From positions 911,855 through 971,854 of the forward strand of contig RPFO01000288.1 in assembly GCA_009746045.1 (NCBI GenBank): DNA of 60,000 nucleotides, written 5' to 3'. Positions 33,701-43,875 of the stretch are shown one piece after another. Below the pieces are notes generated by a model. The model saw only the letters and a program-made list of their open reading frames with translations, made no database searches and was not told the DNA's origin. The translations under genes and the position numbers were made by a program. This DNA comes from Mesostigma viride. Lineage: Eukaryota > Streptophyta > Mesostigmatophyceae > Mesostigmatales > Mesostigmataceae. Every line of letters begins with the position of its first letter. The stretch's first letter is position 1.

Positions 33701-36694
33701 AAAATACTTGGTTCTTTACTAAAAAGCAGGATTGTGCTTTCCTGAAAAAAGCACAAGCTACAATACTCTTCTACCAAATGACGGGTGTGGTCAGACAGAC
33801 ACCACCGTGCACAGCAACTGGAAATACTCTGCGTGCCACCAAGGCGACAACCACACACACACACAGATGAGAGGTCGTACCCTGGCAGGGGGGTACGCAT
33901 GCGGAGCGCCCCATGCGGATGCAGGGGGGCCGCCCTCCGGTCCACCTCGTCCCCCTGGCGGGCCGCCTGGGGCGCGTGCCCCCTCCATGGTGGCCGTGGC
34001 CGATGCAGGGCGTGCAACGCCACCCCCCGCAGCCGGCGCCATTTTGACCGTAGCCGCTCCCCCTTGAACTACATTGGACCATCCGCCCCTGTGAGGGTGT
34101 GCAGCCAGGGAAGCACGCAGGAGTCACGCACATGCGTACAATACATGGCCACCAGATGTCAATCGCATGCGTACAGTACATGGCCAACAGATGGCACGCG
34201 CATGTGTACAATACATGGCCAACAGATGGCACGCGCATGCGTACAATACATGGCCAACAGATGGCACGCGCATGCGTACAGTACATGGCCAACAGATGTC
34301 GCGCGCATGCGTACAGTACATGGCCAACAGATGGCACGCGCATGCGTACAGTACATGGCCAACAGATGGCACGCGCATGCGAACATAGTAAAACCAGCTC
34401 TGCTCCCCACAAGCGCATGGCAGCAGCTTGCCAGCACAGCCCGCCTTGCCTCGAGGAGCCTCCCCCAGCTACCTGCTACCCACGGTTTGCCACCCATCAA
34501 GAGCAAGCGCCAGCAGTTGAAGCGCAAGGATGATGTGCACGCTCGATGCACTGCGACCAAGGGCAACATGCCACGAGCGCCAGGCGCACCTGGCGCCTCT
34601 ATGGCACACTCCTGGTAAAACCTGTGCCATCTCTACAGCACAGTCTCATGCAAACATGTGGTGTAAATGCTTTCCTCCTCCATGCGCATGGCCACCCCCC
34701 ACCCCCCTACCCCTGCCATCATGGGTGCCTACCCTGAAGATGGCGGGGGCGTGCCGAACGAGCCACCTGGCGCGTCGCCGGGGGAGGCCCGGGCCGGCTG
34801 CCCGTAACCGCCCGCAGGCGACCCTGCCGCACCCTGGGTGGCGCCCCTCTGCGCCGCCGCTGCGCTCCCCCACGCGGTGGATGGTTGCTGGGGGGGGGAG
34901 CCAGCACGCCAGCCCGCGCCACCCCTGCAAGCAAAAATGGGAGCAGACCAGAAGAATGGGGACGAAACAAAAGGGCAGAGGAGGAAACAGGATCATGATG
35001 CACGCGCGAGAGTCCGTCAGGACATGAGAGCGCGCACAAGGCCTTGATGGAATAAGAAGGAAGAAGCCCACCAGGGCAGGGTGCAGGGGCCCATCGGGGA
35101 GAAACAGGGACTTGAGCCAACCCGCGCGTGGTCCACTGCAGATGATCCAACGCCTGCAAAGGGAGGCTTGCGGCTGCCATTAGCTATGCCGACATCCTGC
35201 ACACAGCGCCACACGGTGCGCCGCGAAGAAAGCGACGAAGGCTGGGGCACTGCCGGGCACTGTCCACCATTGCATGCGTCGGCTAGATTGGTTTGTTAGG
35301 GCGGTAGCAGAAACAGCAGCGCCCAGCTCATGCGGAACCACCTCCCAGACATGCAAACATGCACACTGCGCCCGCACGCGCCCGCCCCACACCCAAACAG
35401 CACCATGCCGCACGAGTCCACACAATGCTGCACTACATAGCAAACTCCAGCAGGTTTGGTGCAAAACTAGACGGCTCGCAGGTGCCGGCCACCACCAAGC
35501 AACAGGCACGCAAATGCCTGGTGCCCATGGAAATTATTGGCCGACGCGCAACACATCCGCAAGTGCAAGGGCAAAATAAGGGAGGGCGCGCACATGCGAC
35601 CGCGCACAAGGGCAAGCCATACCAAACAAAAGGGTACACGGGTGCCAGAGCGGACACAAGCGAGTGTGGATGTGGCCACCCACCACAGCGCATCTCACAG
35701 CAAGCGCGGCCCATCACCCCATGTGGATAATTAACCCCACCCACCACCCCACCTGGGCACATATGCCCCCATCACGCATCACCCACCTGGGCACAATCTC
35801 CACATTCACGTCAAGGCCGCGGTTTTCAAGCCTGTTGACGCATGACCGTTGCAGGGTGAAGACAGCGTCGGTGGGTCCCCACGCCCCCATGCCACAGAAC
35901 CACCAGTGAGGATCAGAGCAAACACGCACGCACGCACCCACGCACGCATGCACGCACGTGATAGCAGATGCCGCAGAGGCATGGGCACGTACACAACCAA
36001 TCAGCTAGGGCATTGAGGGGCGGGGGGGGGGGGGGGGGGGGGGCGTGGCAGGCAGCAGCCACCGTTGCAGCCAGTGACACGCTAACCATGCCAGGGGGCA
36101 CAGGGGCTGCCCCAACTAGGTTACAGTGGTGCCCAAACCGCCGCATCCATTGAACCCACCACAATCATCCTACTGAACCTGATGGAGCAACCAGAGGTGC
36201 TTACACAAGCCTCCAGCTCCCTCGTGCGGGTTGCAGCATCTACACAGGCCCAACCCGCAACACCGTCATCCCGACCAACGGCATGGGGGGAAATAAACCT
36301 ATACCACTCTCTGCCCTGCCCCTGCCGCTTCCCTTTACCTCACATCCTTGCCCTTGCCCCTTGCAGGCCCACACATCAATGGCCCGCACATCAGTGCAAA
36401 CGCCTCCACGCATGCCTCAACGTCTGCTCATCCCACCCCCCTACCCCCCCGGGATCTCTTCCCTCCTGTGTTCCTTTTACGCCCCTCCTGCCCCCACCTT
36501 CCCGCTCCCCCTCTCCCCTTTCCTGCGCACGCCCAAGCATGCCGCATTCCAAATCCCTCCACACAAATGAAACAAATCCTCCTACACCCCACGAGGGGGG
36601 GCGCCCCCCCCTCCCTCACCGCTGGCTGGGCAGGTTGACCGGTTTGGGCGTCCGCACGCTACCGAGGGAGACCAGCCGGCGCCCGGTCACTGGC
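24688..36694 (-). CDS. MOS1: BAT2-domain protein, MOS1-like (10 coding exons placed; first exon missing)
   Basis: Exons on the minus strand: 36694-36620, 35831-35787, 34924-34733, 34088-33881, 33536-33341, 32249-32085, 31410-31330, 30611-29674, 28988-28411, 27813-24688. All have GT-AG borders and matching phase except one missing base in exon 9. The joined start reads PKPVNLPSQR-LENRGLDVNVEIVP, the signature of plant MODIFIER OF SNC1 and the BAT2 N-terminal domain; STAWG, SAWG, LRDFPSLSAA and ESWRRD follow in the same order. Exon 8 is Gly/Pro/His-rich. Exon 10 has poly-Q runs and a C-terminal RGG/GRG tail. About 1,870 residues. In Arabidopsis MOS1 controls expression of the immune receptor gene SNC1; animal PRRC2 relatives act in mRNA translation. 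The role in this alga is unknown; an RNA- or chromatin-linked role is inference. The initiator exon was not found. Confidence 0.85.
25497..25616 (-). repeat. CAG/CTG microsatellite coding for ~39 Gln
   Basis: Almost pure CTG (CAG on the coding strand) with a few TTG interruptions, inside the last exon of the MOS1-like gene. Further poly-Q tracts lie at 27365-27440 and 27640-27745. Together they make this exon prone to length change. Confidence 0.95.
27814..28410 (-). other. Intron 9 of the MOS1-like gene, with poly-C tract
   Basis: It runs from the donor AAG|GTGCGT to the acceptor ACCGCAG|TCA. It contains a run of 20 C (28172-28191) and many CCACCC motifs near the acceptor. Confidence 0.75.
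28545..28570 (-). other. Frame break in exon 9 of the MOS1-like gene
   Basis: Before the break the frame reads PVRILMRPHGSEGG; after it, GWAPEPGSSQPYAQHLQAAH. The change falls within two G-runs (C8-C10 on the plus strand). The exon is 578 bases, one short of the length its phases require. Confidence 0.75.
28989..29673 (-). other. Intron 8 of the MOS1-like gene
   Basis: Donor ATG|GTGGGT, acceptor TTGGCAG|GAC. I see no gene or repeat array inside. Confidence 0.75.
30612..31329 (-). other. Intron 7 of the MOS1-like gene
   Basis: Donor CAG|GTATGA, acceptor CCCTGCAG|ATG. C-rich; no gene seen. Confidence 0.75.
31411..32084 (-). other. Intron 6 of the MOS1-like gene
   Basis: Donor CCAG|GTAGGG, acceptor GCCGCAG|GGGGC. 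No gene or array seen. Confidence 0.75.
32453..32860. repeat. 60-bp tandem repeat, ~7 copies, within intron 5
   Basis: Units share GCATGCATGCACACAGG and GCAGGCAGTGTGCAAATGACA and keep exact 60-base spacing. The first three and the alternate copies differ at fixed positions (GCAATGC versus GGCATGC), suggesting a higher-order pair pattern. The array sits inside the 1,091-base intron 32250-33340. Confidence 0.95.
34125..34385. repeat. 35-bp tandem repeat, ~7 copies, within intron 3
   Basis: The unit TGGCCAACAGATGGCACGCG + CATGCGTACAATACA is repeated at exact 35-base spacing with few changes. It lies in the intron 34089-34732 of the MOS1-like gene. Confidence 0.95.
34925..35786 (-). other. Intron 2 of the MOS1-like gene
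   Basis: Donor CCCAG|GTGGGT, acceptor TTGCAG|GGGTGG. It holds short unremarkable frames only. Confidence 0.75.
35832..36619 (-). other. Intron 1 (of those placed) of the MOS1-like gene, with poly-G
   Basis: Donor CAGCG|GTGAGG, acceptor TCAACAG|GCTTG. It contains a run of 22 G at 36022-36043. Confidence 0.75.
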
Positions 36695-38019
36695 CTGTTG
36701 CGAGGTACAGGGGCAAGAGGGTGGGTGGAGGCAGGGGGACAAGGGTGGGTGGAGGCGGGGGGGCATGAGAGGGTGGGGCAAAAACAACAACGCCATTGAC
36801 TGCTAAAACAGAGGACATTGTGAGGAAAGGAGGTAACTGACACGAGAGAGGCTGGGGAAAAGGCAGGCAGGCCGGGGGCAGGTACTGCAGGGTGTGCAGC
36901 GTGGCAGGGATGCGGGCGGTGGGTGGTGAAGTCACCTCGGTTTGTGTGAGGGGAGCGCTGGCCGATGGCTACTGAAGCCAGTGGAGGGCGCGGAGGGAGG
37001 GGAAAAGGAACACGGAGGAAGGGGAAGGCGGAGAGGGAACAAGGGCCAGTGGTGGCAAGAACAGTGGAGGAGGCAACCACAAAGGGACCGCGTGCCTTGC
37101 AGGATGTGTGCTGCGACCTGCCATGTGCTGCAGGACGTGCGCTATGACCTGCCATGTGCTTCAGCATGTGCGCTATGACCTGTCACGTGCTGCAGAGGTC
37201 AGGGTCACAAAATATGTGCATGCGGCAACCATTCCCTGCGCCATACCTGCGAAGTCTCTCATTACACAGTGGACATATAAACAAAACAGGTACCACTTTG
37301 CATGCACCCAGTGCATAAACCTTTCCAAACACCAGCGGCTAACCCTACGCGTACTCCTATGGCTTACGCAACTGACTACGACTACTAGCGTCAGGGCACA
37401 CGGAAACCACCACGGCAAAAAGCTGTCCTGAACGTGCTGCCCTGACACATCCGGCCGCGCCCCACGGCTACGTGCTCCCACAACCACTGCCAAGTGGCCA
37501 GAGGGAGGCATGCCACTCAGCGCAGGCAAGGGGAAGAGCGGTGCTCTGTTGGCGCAGGCAAGGGGAAGAGTGGTGCACTGTCAGCGCACGCAAGGGGCGG
37601 CACGCAGGCACGCACCAAACGCCCGCAACTAGCAGGCATGGCAGCAACAGTTTTGCACAGGATGCTTCCGATATCCATCCCCCAGCCATTCTCCCCCCAT
37701 GGGTACTGGCAGTCTCGCTCTTGAACCAATACTCCCATCCACCTCCCACCGGTCACACGTCCTGCCCCCCCCACCCCCCACCCCACCCCACCGTAACAGA
37801 TGGCACCATAAAAGCACCAGCTGAACTATTTAGGTGGCATCTATATTTCTTTCCTATGAACCCAACAATATGAACCCGATGGAATCACATGGAGAGTTCC
37901 ACCGCTACCAGTACGGCCATCGGCCCAGGGCGATCCCTGGAGCAACCAACCACCAGGGGGCGAGGGGTCAACCCAGTCAGTAGGAATGACGTTACCGATG
38001 GCCGCTCTCGTACACCGCA

Positions 38020-38230
38020 CATGTGGCAGCCATCAAGACATGTGGCAGCCATCAAGACATGTGGCAGCCATCTAGACATGTGGCATCCATCAAGACACGT
38101 GCCAGCCATCAAGACATATGGCAGCCATCAAGACATGTGGCAGCCATCTAGACATGTGGCAGCTATCAAGACAAGTGGCAGCCATCATGACATGTGGCAC
38201 CCATCACAACATGTGGCAGCTATCAAGACA
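38020..38230. repeat. 19-bp tandem repeat, ~11 copies
   Basis: The unit is GACATGTGGCAGCCATCAA, with scattered single-base changes (CTAG, CACCC, TATGG variants). It lies about 1.3 kb upstream of the first placed exon of the MOS1-like gene. Confidence 0.95.
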
Positions 38231-39540
38231 GCCATATCGCAGGGGCTCCTGCTATTGCGTCTTTTACATCATCTGGCCCAAGCCTGGATATTAAGATTTT
38301 GTTAATGAGTTCGTCGTTAAGTGGGACGCGCATCGACAGGAAGGGAAGAATGGCCGATGTTAAAACGGCCTACCTAGAGTAAAGCCTGCCTAGATCCGGT
38401 CACAAGACCAAGAAAAAGCGAAGAGCTAAAAAACTGCGCTAGAACAGCCAACCAATAGTCCAGTTCCGGTGGAACTATCGCCTAAACACTGGCCATGCTC
38501 TCAGGTAGAACGTTGTAACCAGTACACTTGGAAACCGATAACAACCACCAAAGCCCACGTCCACCGATCCCGTGTGGCTCCCTAACAGCGAAAAACTGCC
38601 ATGCAGTTTGTACCTGCTATCGCGGTGCATGTCCGGGCAATCGCCACTGGTTTACTCCCGCGCAAGTAAGCAGATTGAAATGGGACCTTGGATCTCCAGG
38701 ACTTAAAATTAGTCCTTCACTGCGCCATCCCGCAGTACGGTGCGCACGAGGACAACAGTATGCAACAGGATGAACAGGGAGCACATACCCTGCTAATGTG
38801 AGCGCAAATAGCTAAAACAGCACGGTCTCCACAAATGCGACCATTTGGCACGGCAACAACTTGCAGACTATGCCTGGCATAAAAAATATCTCATCGTATC
38901 AACAGCGTCCAAAGATCGATTAAGAAGAGGGAAAGCAGACCAAATAACTAAAGACAACCCGTTCACCTGCAGCTATTAACTGGTTTTAAAGTGGCTGCCG
39001 ACGTGCGGCTTAGAGCTAGCGAGGCGCCCTTCCAGCCTCCGCTTGCCTCATCGCGTGCATTACGTCGTCTTCGTTCTCCCTCGCTTCATGGCATGGCCGC
39101 GCGCATGGCCGAAGTGCGCGCTGGGGCCGTTCGACCTGGCCCCTTAATATCGGGCGCCGGTTGACCCTCCGTACCTACCTGCTTGCTGAGATGCGACCCC
39201 GCCAATGGCGCGGAAGCCGGGCATCACTAGCCGGCGATGGAGCGGGCCACGTAACAACAATCTTGAATCTCCACTACGGACGAAGTCAGTCCAGGCACAG
39301 AGCCTTAAATGTGCTCCCGCTCCGCCTGAATATTCTAGTCTGGCATCCGCCGAATCAGGAGGCGCCTTGCAAAAGCGCCCACGCACGTTTTCCGCCCCCA
39401 CCCCCGTATCTCGCAAGCCGACGTACACCCTCCGCATTGGTAGTTTTGATTCGGTTCAGCCGAAAGGCCCTTCGGAATTAGACAATAGCGTTTTATTGGT
39501 TGAAAGTGCTACTGTGCCCGCCCAATTAATTGATTATTAG

Positions 39541-39870
39541 TTTGTTTGTTTGGTTACCGAACAACCGTTAAACTGGCTGCGAAATTTAATAATTCTTTGT
39601 TTGTTGACTTTGTTCTGTATAACCCAGCCGGATGCACTGCTCTTACGGCTAGGAAAAGCACAGTTTTCAGCCAGAGATTTAATTAATATTTCTTTGTTTG
39701 TTAGCGAGAAAGCTGCACACGTGACAGGAAAATAATATTTATTTACAACTTCTTTGTTTGCCGGTTTGGCAGCCCGAAAACAGACAGACGAGCACACTCG
39801 TGAATTAATTATTTACAGATTGTTTGTTTTATTTAGCACTTTCAGGTGGCGAACTAAAATAATTAATATT
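39541..39870. repeat. AT-rich stretch with recurring TTTGTTTG blocks
   Basis: TTCTTTGTTTGTT or close forms appear at about 39594, 39690 and 39751, with related TTTGTTTGTTTGG at 39541 and GATTGTTTGTTTTATT at 39818. Each is preceded by TTAATTAAT/ATTTATTTAC-like sequence. Spacing is 60-100 bases. Confidence 0.6.
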
Positions 39871-40093
39871 TATGATTAAAACTACCAATGCGAGGGCCGG
39901 GTGCCGTAGCTGGCATGGCGGTAGTCCACGGCCAGTCGGCCACACGAATGAGACGATATCACGAGACGCCAACGCCAACTGAAAGGCCCTAGAAGGAATT
40001 GCGCTCGTTCTCGCTGCTGTGAATGTGGTTGCTTTTCAGTACGAGCCTTGTATTATAGCACTTTATCTCTGGTCAGAGGGGCGATGAATTGAA

Positions 40094-40121
40094 GGGGGGG
40101 GGGGGGGGGGGGGGGGGGGGG
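40094..40121. repeat. Poly-G tract, 28 bases
   Basis: Uninterrupted G run; may form a quadruplex, or its length may be an assembly estimate. Confidence 0.9.
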
Positions 40122-41190
40122 CTGAACGCAACTAGTGCTTTTTATTTATGCCGGCCCGTCCACAAGCAGCCATGGAGGCTTCTCATTTTGAGAAAAGATT
40201 TTATAGTGCTTTCGGAGAACTAGCTTTCCTGTCACGATGGATTAGAGCTTTGCACACCCCGGTGACGGTTGGTTGGATCTGCTGACGAAACTCATCGCAG
40301 AATGACACTTTATGTAATCTTTGCTTGCGGTGGCGCTATCTTGCTGCCTTTCTAACCTCGGATACTACACGCAGTGTTTCGCTTGGAAATTTTGAAGAAT
40401 GCAAGGAACAGTGTCAGCTCGTCGTCGCGTGGGTAACTGAATACACTAAGCAGGTGTGATGTCGGCCAGGTGGTTGCTGTTTGTAATCCATGGGAAGGCA
40501 AATGATGGCAAGGCGGGTGCTCCATTCCATTGAAGGATGGAAGGAAGCGAAGATCCCCAGTCTCATGAGATCCGCCGGGTTGACCCATTCATGATTTCCC
40601 ACTAGGTGCCTGGCATAAGCATCATCATTAGTGCTTGGAAGGTAATGCCTGGGAGGTCCGCATCGCGCCTCTACTTGACCACATTGCACGCCAGGGCCCC
40701 ACATCGCAGCCGGTTGCCCCCCGCCAGGACCCCACAACGTCAGTAAGTCCGTTATTCTGACCCCACACCGTGCGGGTCCCGTTGGGAGGTGCCAGGTGGA
40801 CCCTGGCACAGGTGGCATGGGCTCAGGTACCAGCCAGGATGTACTGGCAATCATTATGTACTCATTACACTGTGCAGAGGAAAGAAGCCCTCCTCTGTAA
40901 CACCGAGCTGTCAGCAGGTAAACCAGCGGGCAGGTCACCGTGCGCTACGGTTTTATTTAGCCACCACGTCCCGGGGTCCAGGAAGGTGTGTCAAGGATTC
41001 AGCAATATAAAAAGCTGTCGTCCTCACAAGGCCATCCTATGACGCAATTTTGCCACAGGCTTTCTGATCTCTGTTGAAGCTCCCTTACGTATCAAAAGTT
41101 CCTGTCGGCATCATTCCATGGCGTCTCGTTTTGTCGCACCGCTGTGCAGCCCTCCTCTTGTCAGCTTATCCGCAGCCATCTAGGCCTCTG

Positions 41191-41258
41191 ATCGCGTTTT
41201 CCGCGGACCGGCACTGAACGCAAATTTTTTTTCACCTTTGCGGCGTGCCAAATCAGAA
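41191..41258 (+). repeat. SINE-like fragment, copy 3 (partial)
   Basis: GATCGCGTTTTCCGCGGACCGGCACTGAACG through GTGCCAAATCAG matches the minus strand of 21298-21360. It lacks the B-box part. Confidence 0.6.
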
Positions 41259-42196
41259 TCTAGGCCTCTGCCTGTTACTGGACGCAAGCAATCCTCTTTG
41301 GTTGAGCCCAAATTGTGCTCTGGCTGATGCCTGCCACCCTCCGTCACGGTCATGGATGACCCAGCTCCACACAGTGCTCCATGCATGAGCGCTTCGCGTC
41401 CTCCTATTACAGATCATCCCCTTAATGCCACTCCTGGTGCATTCTCCCACAAGCGACGACTTGCTTTTGAAAACTCTTGAGAGTAAACTTGCCTAACCAC
41501 TCAGAACCAATAGAATTACACCTTACATCAGGGTGCAGTGTTCATGAATGAAAGACACTACTCCTCCATGGGTTGAACATTGGTTGTCTCGTCGAACTTT
41601 GTTGAGTTAGTGTCTGGCAAAGCCTAGGAGCTGCAGTTTGGGAGTCACACTCGCGGCATGATCTCAGACTCGCGTCCCTGCATCTGCTTCAGTGGGACGT
41701 TCGCCAAGCAATGACGCGGCGATAGAGTCGCTCCTTGATAAAGTCGCTTGGAAGTGGTACCGCATCCATGGAGTGGGATTCGCGAAGCCTGGTCATGCAC
41801 GTCGCAGGAGGGGGGACATACCTCCCGATTTTCCTACTTGAGCCCACACACTTTTTTGCTGTCCAGCCCCGTCCGTCACCAGCCAAAGTGAAAAATGGCT
41901 GAGAGTACACCTTTGCCAAAATGGGCCCGTCGGGGCGAAAAATTGCTGCGATCGCTCTCCCACCATTTACGAGGAAGTACCCGCAAATGGAAAACCATTG
42001 AAAAGGTCTAGCTAGTCAGTCATTACCTGGCATGCCACGTTTCCAAACGTCCAATAACTGTGCACACACGGTGCAAACTTACTTATGGCAATGGGCAGAG
42101 CCATCCTAGCGTGTAAATGCCACGCGTCACACGTCCAACGTCACCACTAGACAATCCCGGCCACTTAGGCTCGAAACACACGCCCTGATCAAGCAT

Positions 42197-42521
42197 CAAG
42201 GAGACAACCAGCGCAGGCCAGAAATCGGGAGAATCCGGACCATGGTAGCTCAAGCCTGCCGCTATCTTGTCCGCGTGTTCGAGTCGTTCAGGATGATGAT
42301 TATGAATGGCATGCTGTTTCCGGCCCCACCGTCTAGGTCATCTAGTCGCTCTACACATAAGCCAGCCATAATTTCAATGAACAAGGCTACACATTTCCAT
42401 CTCCATTCATATTCATCATCCTGAACGACTCGAAAACGCGGACAAGATAATGGCAGGCTCGAGCTACCATGGTCCGGATTCTCCCGATTTCTGGCCTGCA
42501 CTGGTTGTCTCCTTGATAACT
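42197..42521. mobile_element. Foldback element with ~105-bp inverted arms
   Basis: ATCAAGGAGACAACCAGCGC at 42197 is mirrored by its complement ending at 42521, and the match extends about 105 bases with few differences. The ~115-base centre continues the 210-bp unit also seen at 18512-18733. RNA from this locus would form a long hairpin. Confidence 0.8.
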
Positions 42522-42609
42522 ATGGTACCCGCGACCCTAGGGGTCTTGTCTAGCATGCCTCCCACGGGTGCAAACGCGCGGCTTCCCCACTGCAGGGGGG
42601 TTGAATTGG

Positions 42610-42690
42610 ATTGAATTGAATTGGAACATAACTCCGAAGAAAAAAACTCCGTTGGGAGTATTAATTAATTAATTAATTAATTAATTAAGT
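42610..42690 (-). repeat. Hairpin/tail module with (TTAA)n
   Basis: On the minus strand: (TTAA)n (42660-42688), ACTCCCAACGGAGT, then ATGTTCCAATTCAATTCAAT. Same module as at 15373 and 21042. Confidence 0.75.
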
Positions 42691-42812
42691 AGCTTCCATC
42701 ATCATTCCGTCATCATTCCGTCATCGCGACTAGGAGAAGTGCACTACCCTTATGCTGGCATCTGCCACCCCTATAGTGACCCTATAGTGACCGCGGCCTA
42801 GGATGGGGTCTC

Positions 42813-42843
42813 ACCCTAAGCCCTAAACCCTAAAACCCTAAAC
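42813..42843 (+). repeat. Telomere-like CCCTAAA/CCCTAAAA tract
   Basis: CCCTAAGCCCTAAACCCTAA followed by AACCCTAAACC: about four units mixing the 7-base plant type and the 8-base Chlamydomonas type. Interstitial; not a chromosome end. Confidence 0.8.
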
Positions 42844-42939
42844 CACTTGCAAAAACAGAAGTGCCACCACTGCTCACCAGGTTGTGACATTTAGGCTGGC
42901 ATCTGTCACCACCCCGGCAGTTGTGATGGTGTGTTGGGG

Positions 42940-43550
42940 GTGTGACAAGGATGGCGAAAAATTGCACGTACTTACTCTTATATAAAGAACGCCCAATTTT
43001 TCGCCACCCTGTCACCCCTTGGCGCGGGTCATAGGAGGTGTTTGTCAAGGTGTGACAAGGATGGCGAAAAATTGCACGTACTTACTCTTATATAAAGAAC
43101 GCCCAATTTTTCGCCACCCTGTCACCCCTTGGCGCGGGTCATAGGAGGTGTTTGTCAAGGTGTGAGAGTGATGGCGAAAAATTGCACGTACTTACTCTTA
43201 TATAAAGAACGCCCAATTTTTCGCCACCCTGCCACCCCTTGGCGCGGGTATAGGAGGTGTTTGTCAAGGTGTGAGAGTGATGGCGAAAAATTGCACGTAC
43301 TTACTCTTATATAAAGAACGCCCAATTTTTCGCCACCCTGCCACCCCTTGGCGCGGGGTATAGGAGGTGTTTGTCAAGGTGTGAGAGTGATGGCGAAAAA
43401 TTGCACGTACTTACTCTTATATAAAGAACGCCCAATTTTTCGCCACCTTCCCCCACTGGCCGGCGCTGAGGTGGCGTGGGTTGTTGGATGTGGCGAAAAA
43501 TTGCACGTACTTACTCTTAAGAAAAGACCGCCCAATTTTTCGCCATGGCC
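42940..43550. repeat. 110-bp tandem array, 5 full + 1 diverged copy, each with internal inverted repeat
   Basis: Units start at about 42951, 43061, 43171, 43280, 43390 and 43491. Each has TGGCGAAAAATTG, then a ~30-base core with CTTATATAAAG, then CAATTTTTCGCCA, the exact complement of the first arm. Between hairpins is CACCCCTTGGCGCGGG..TAGGAGGTGTTTGTCAAGGTGTGA. The last unit keeps the arms but has changed flanks. It lies just outside the virus-like block. Confidence 0.95.
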
Positions 43551-43875
43551 TCGCAGGGTGAGGGAGCCGGCTAGGGCCGCGCGGCGGGGTGTGCAGAGTG
43601 TTATGGTGTATTACTCTGTGTAACCTCTGGAAACTCAGACGACCTATGCAAGAATCCCACACGACCTGTGTCGATGCATAAGAGGTTTACTCTGGATTTT
43701 TAACCTGCAGTTAGAACTGCAATTCGAGACGAAATGAAAATTGTTTTCAGCATATATTGACGCGTTTTATACTGCATAAACGAATTCATTAAAAAATATA
43801 ACACGTTTACATTCGTTATCAGCTCGACAAGAGCGAAAATGGCAAGCTCGTTGCCGTCGTCAACAAGACGACAAT

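Larger units (their letters stand above)
36695..43700. other. No supported gene; 5' flank of the MOS1-like gene and repeats
   Basis: The initiator exon and promoter of the MOS1-like gene must lie near 36.7-38 kb but I could not place them. A ~36-bp imperfect repeat (GTGCGCTATGACCTGCCATG) occurs three times at 37100-37195. A 111-codon plus frame at 39205-39540 and its antisense partner show no known motif. Other content is listed separately: 19-bp array, poly-G, T-rich blocks, SINE piece, foldback and 110-bp array. Confidence 0.5.

Noticed and set aside
39205-39540. 111-codon plus-strand frame
   Set aside because: Starts with ATG and ends in AT-rich sequence but has no recognisable motif, and an equal-sized antisense frame exists. 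Not called as a gene.
43129-43623. Frames of 60-90 codons across the 110-bp array
   Set aside because: They arise from repeated units read in changing frames and have no domain.
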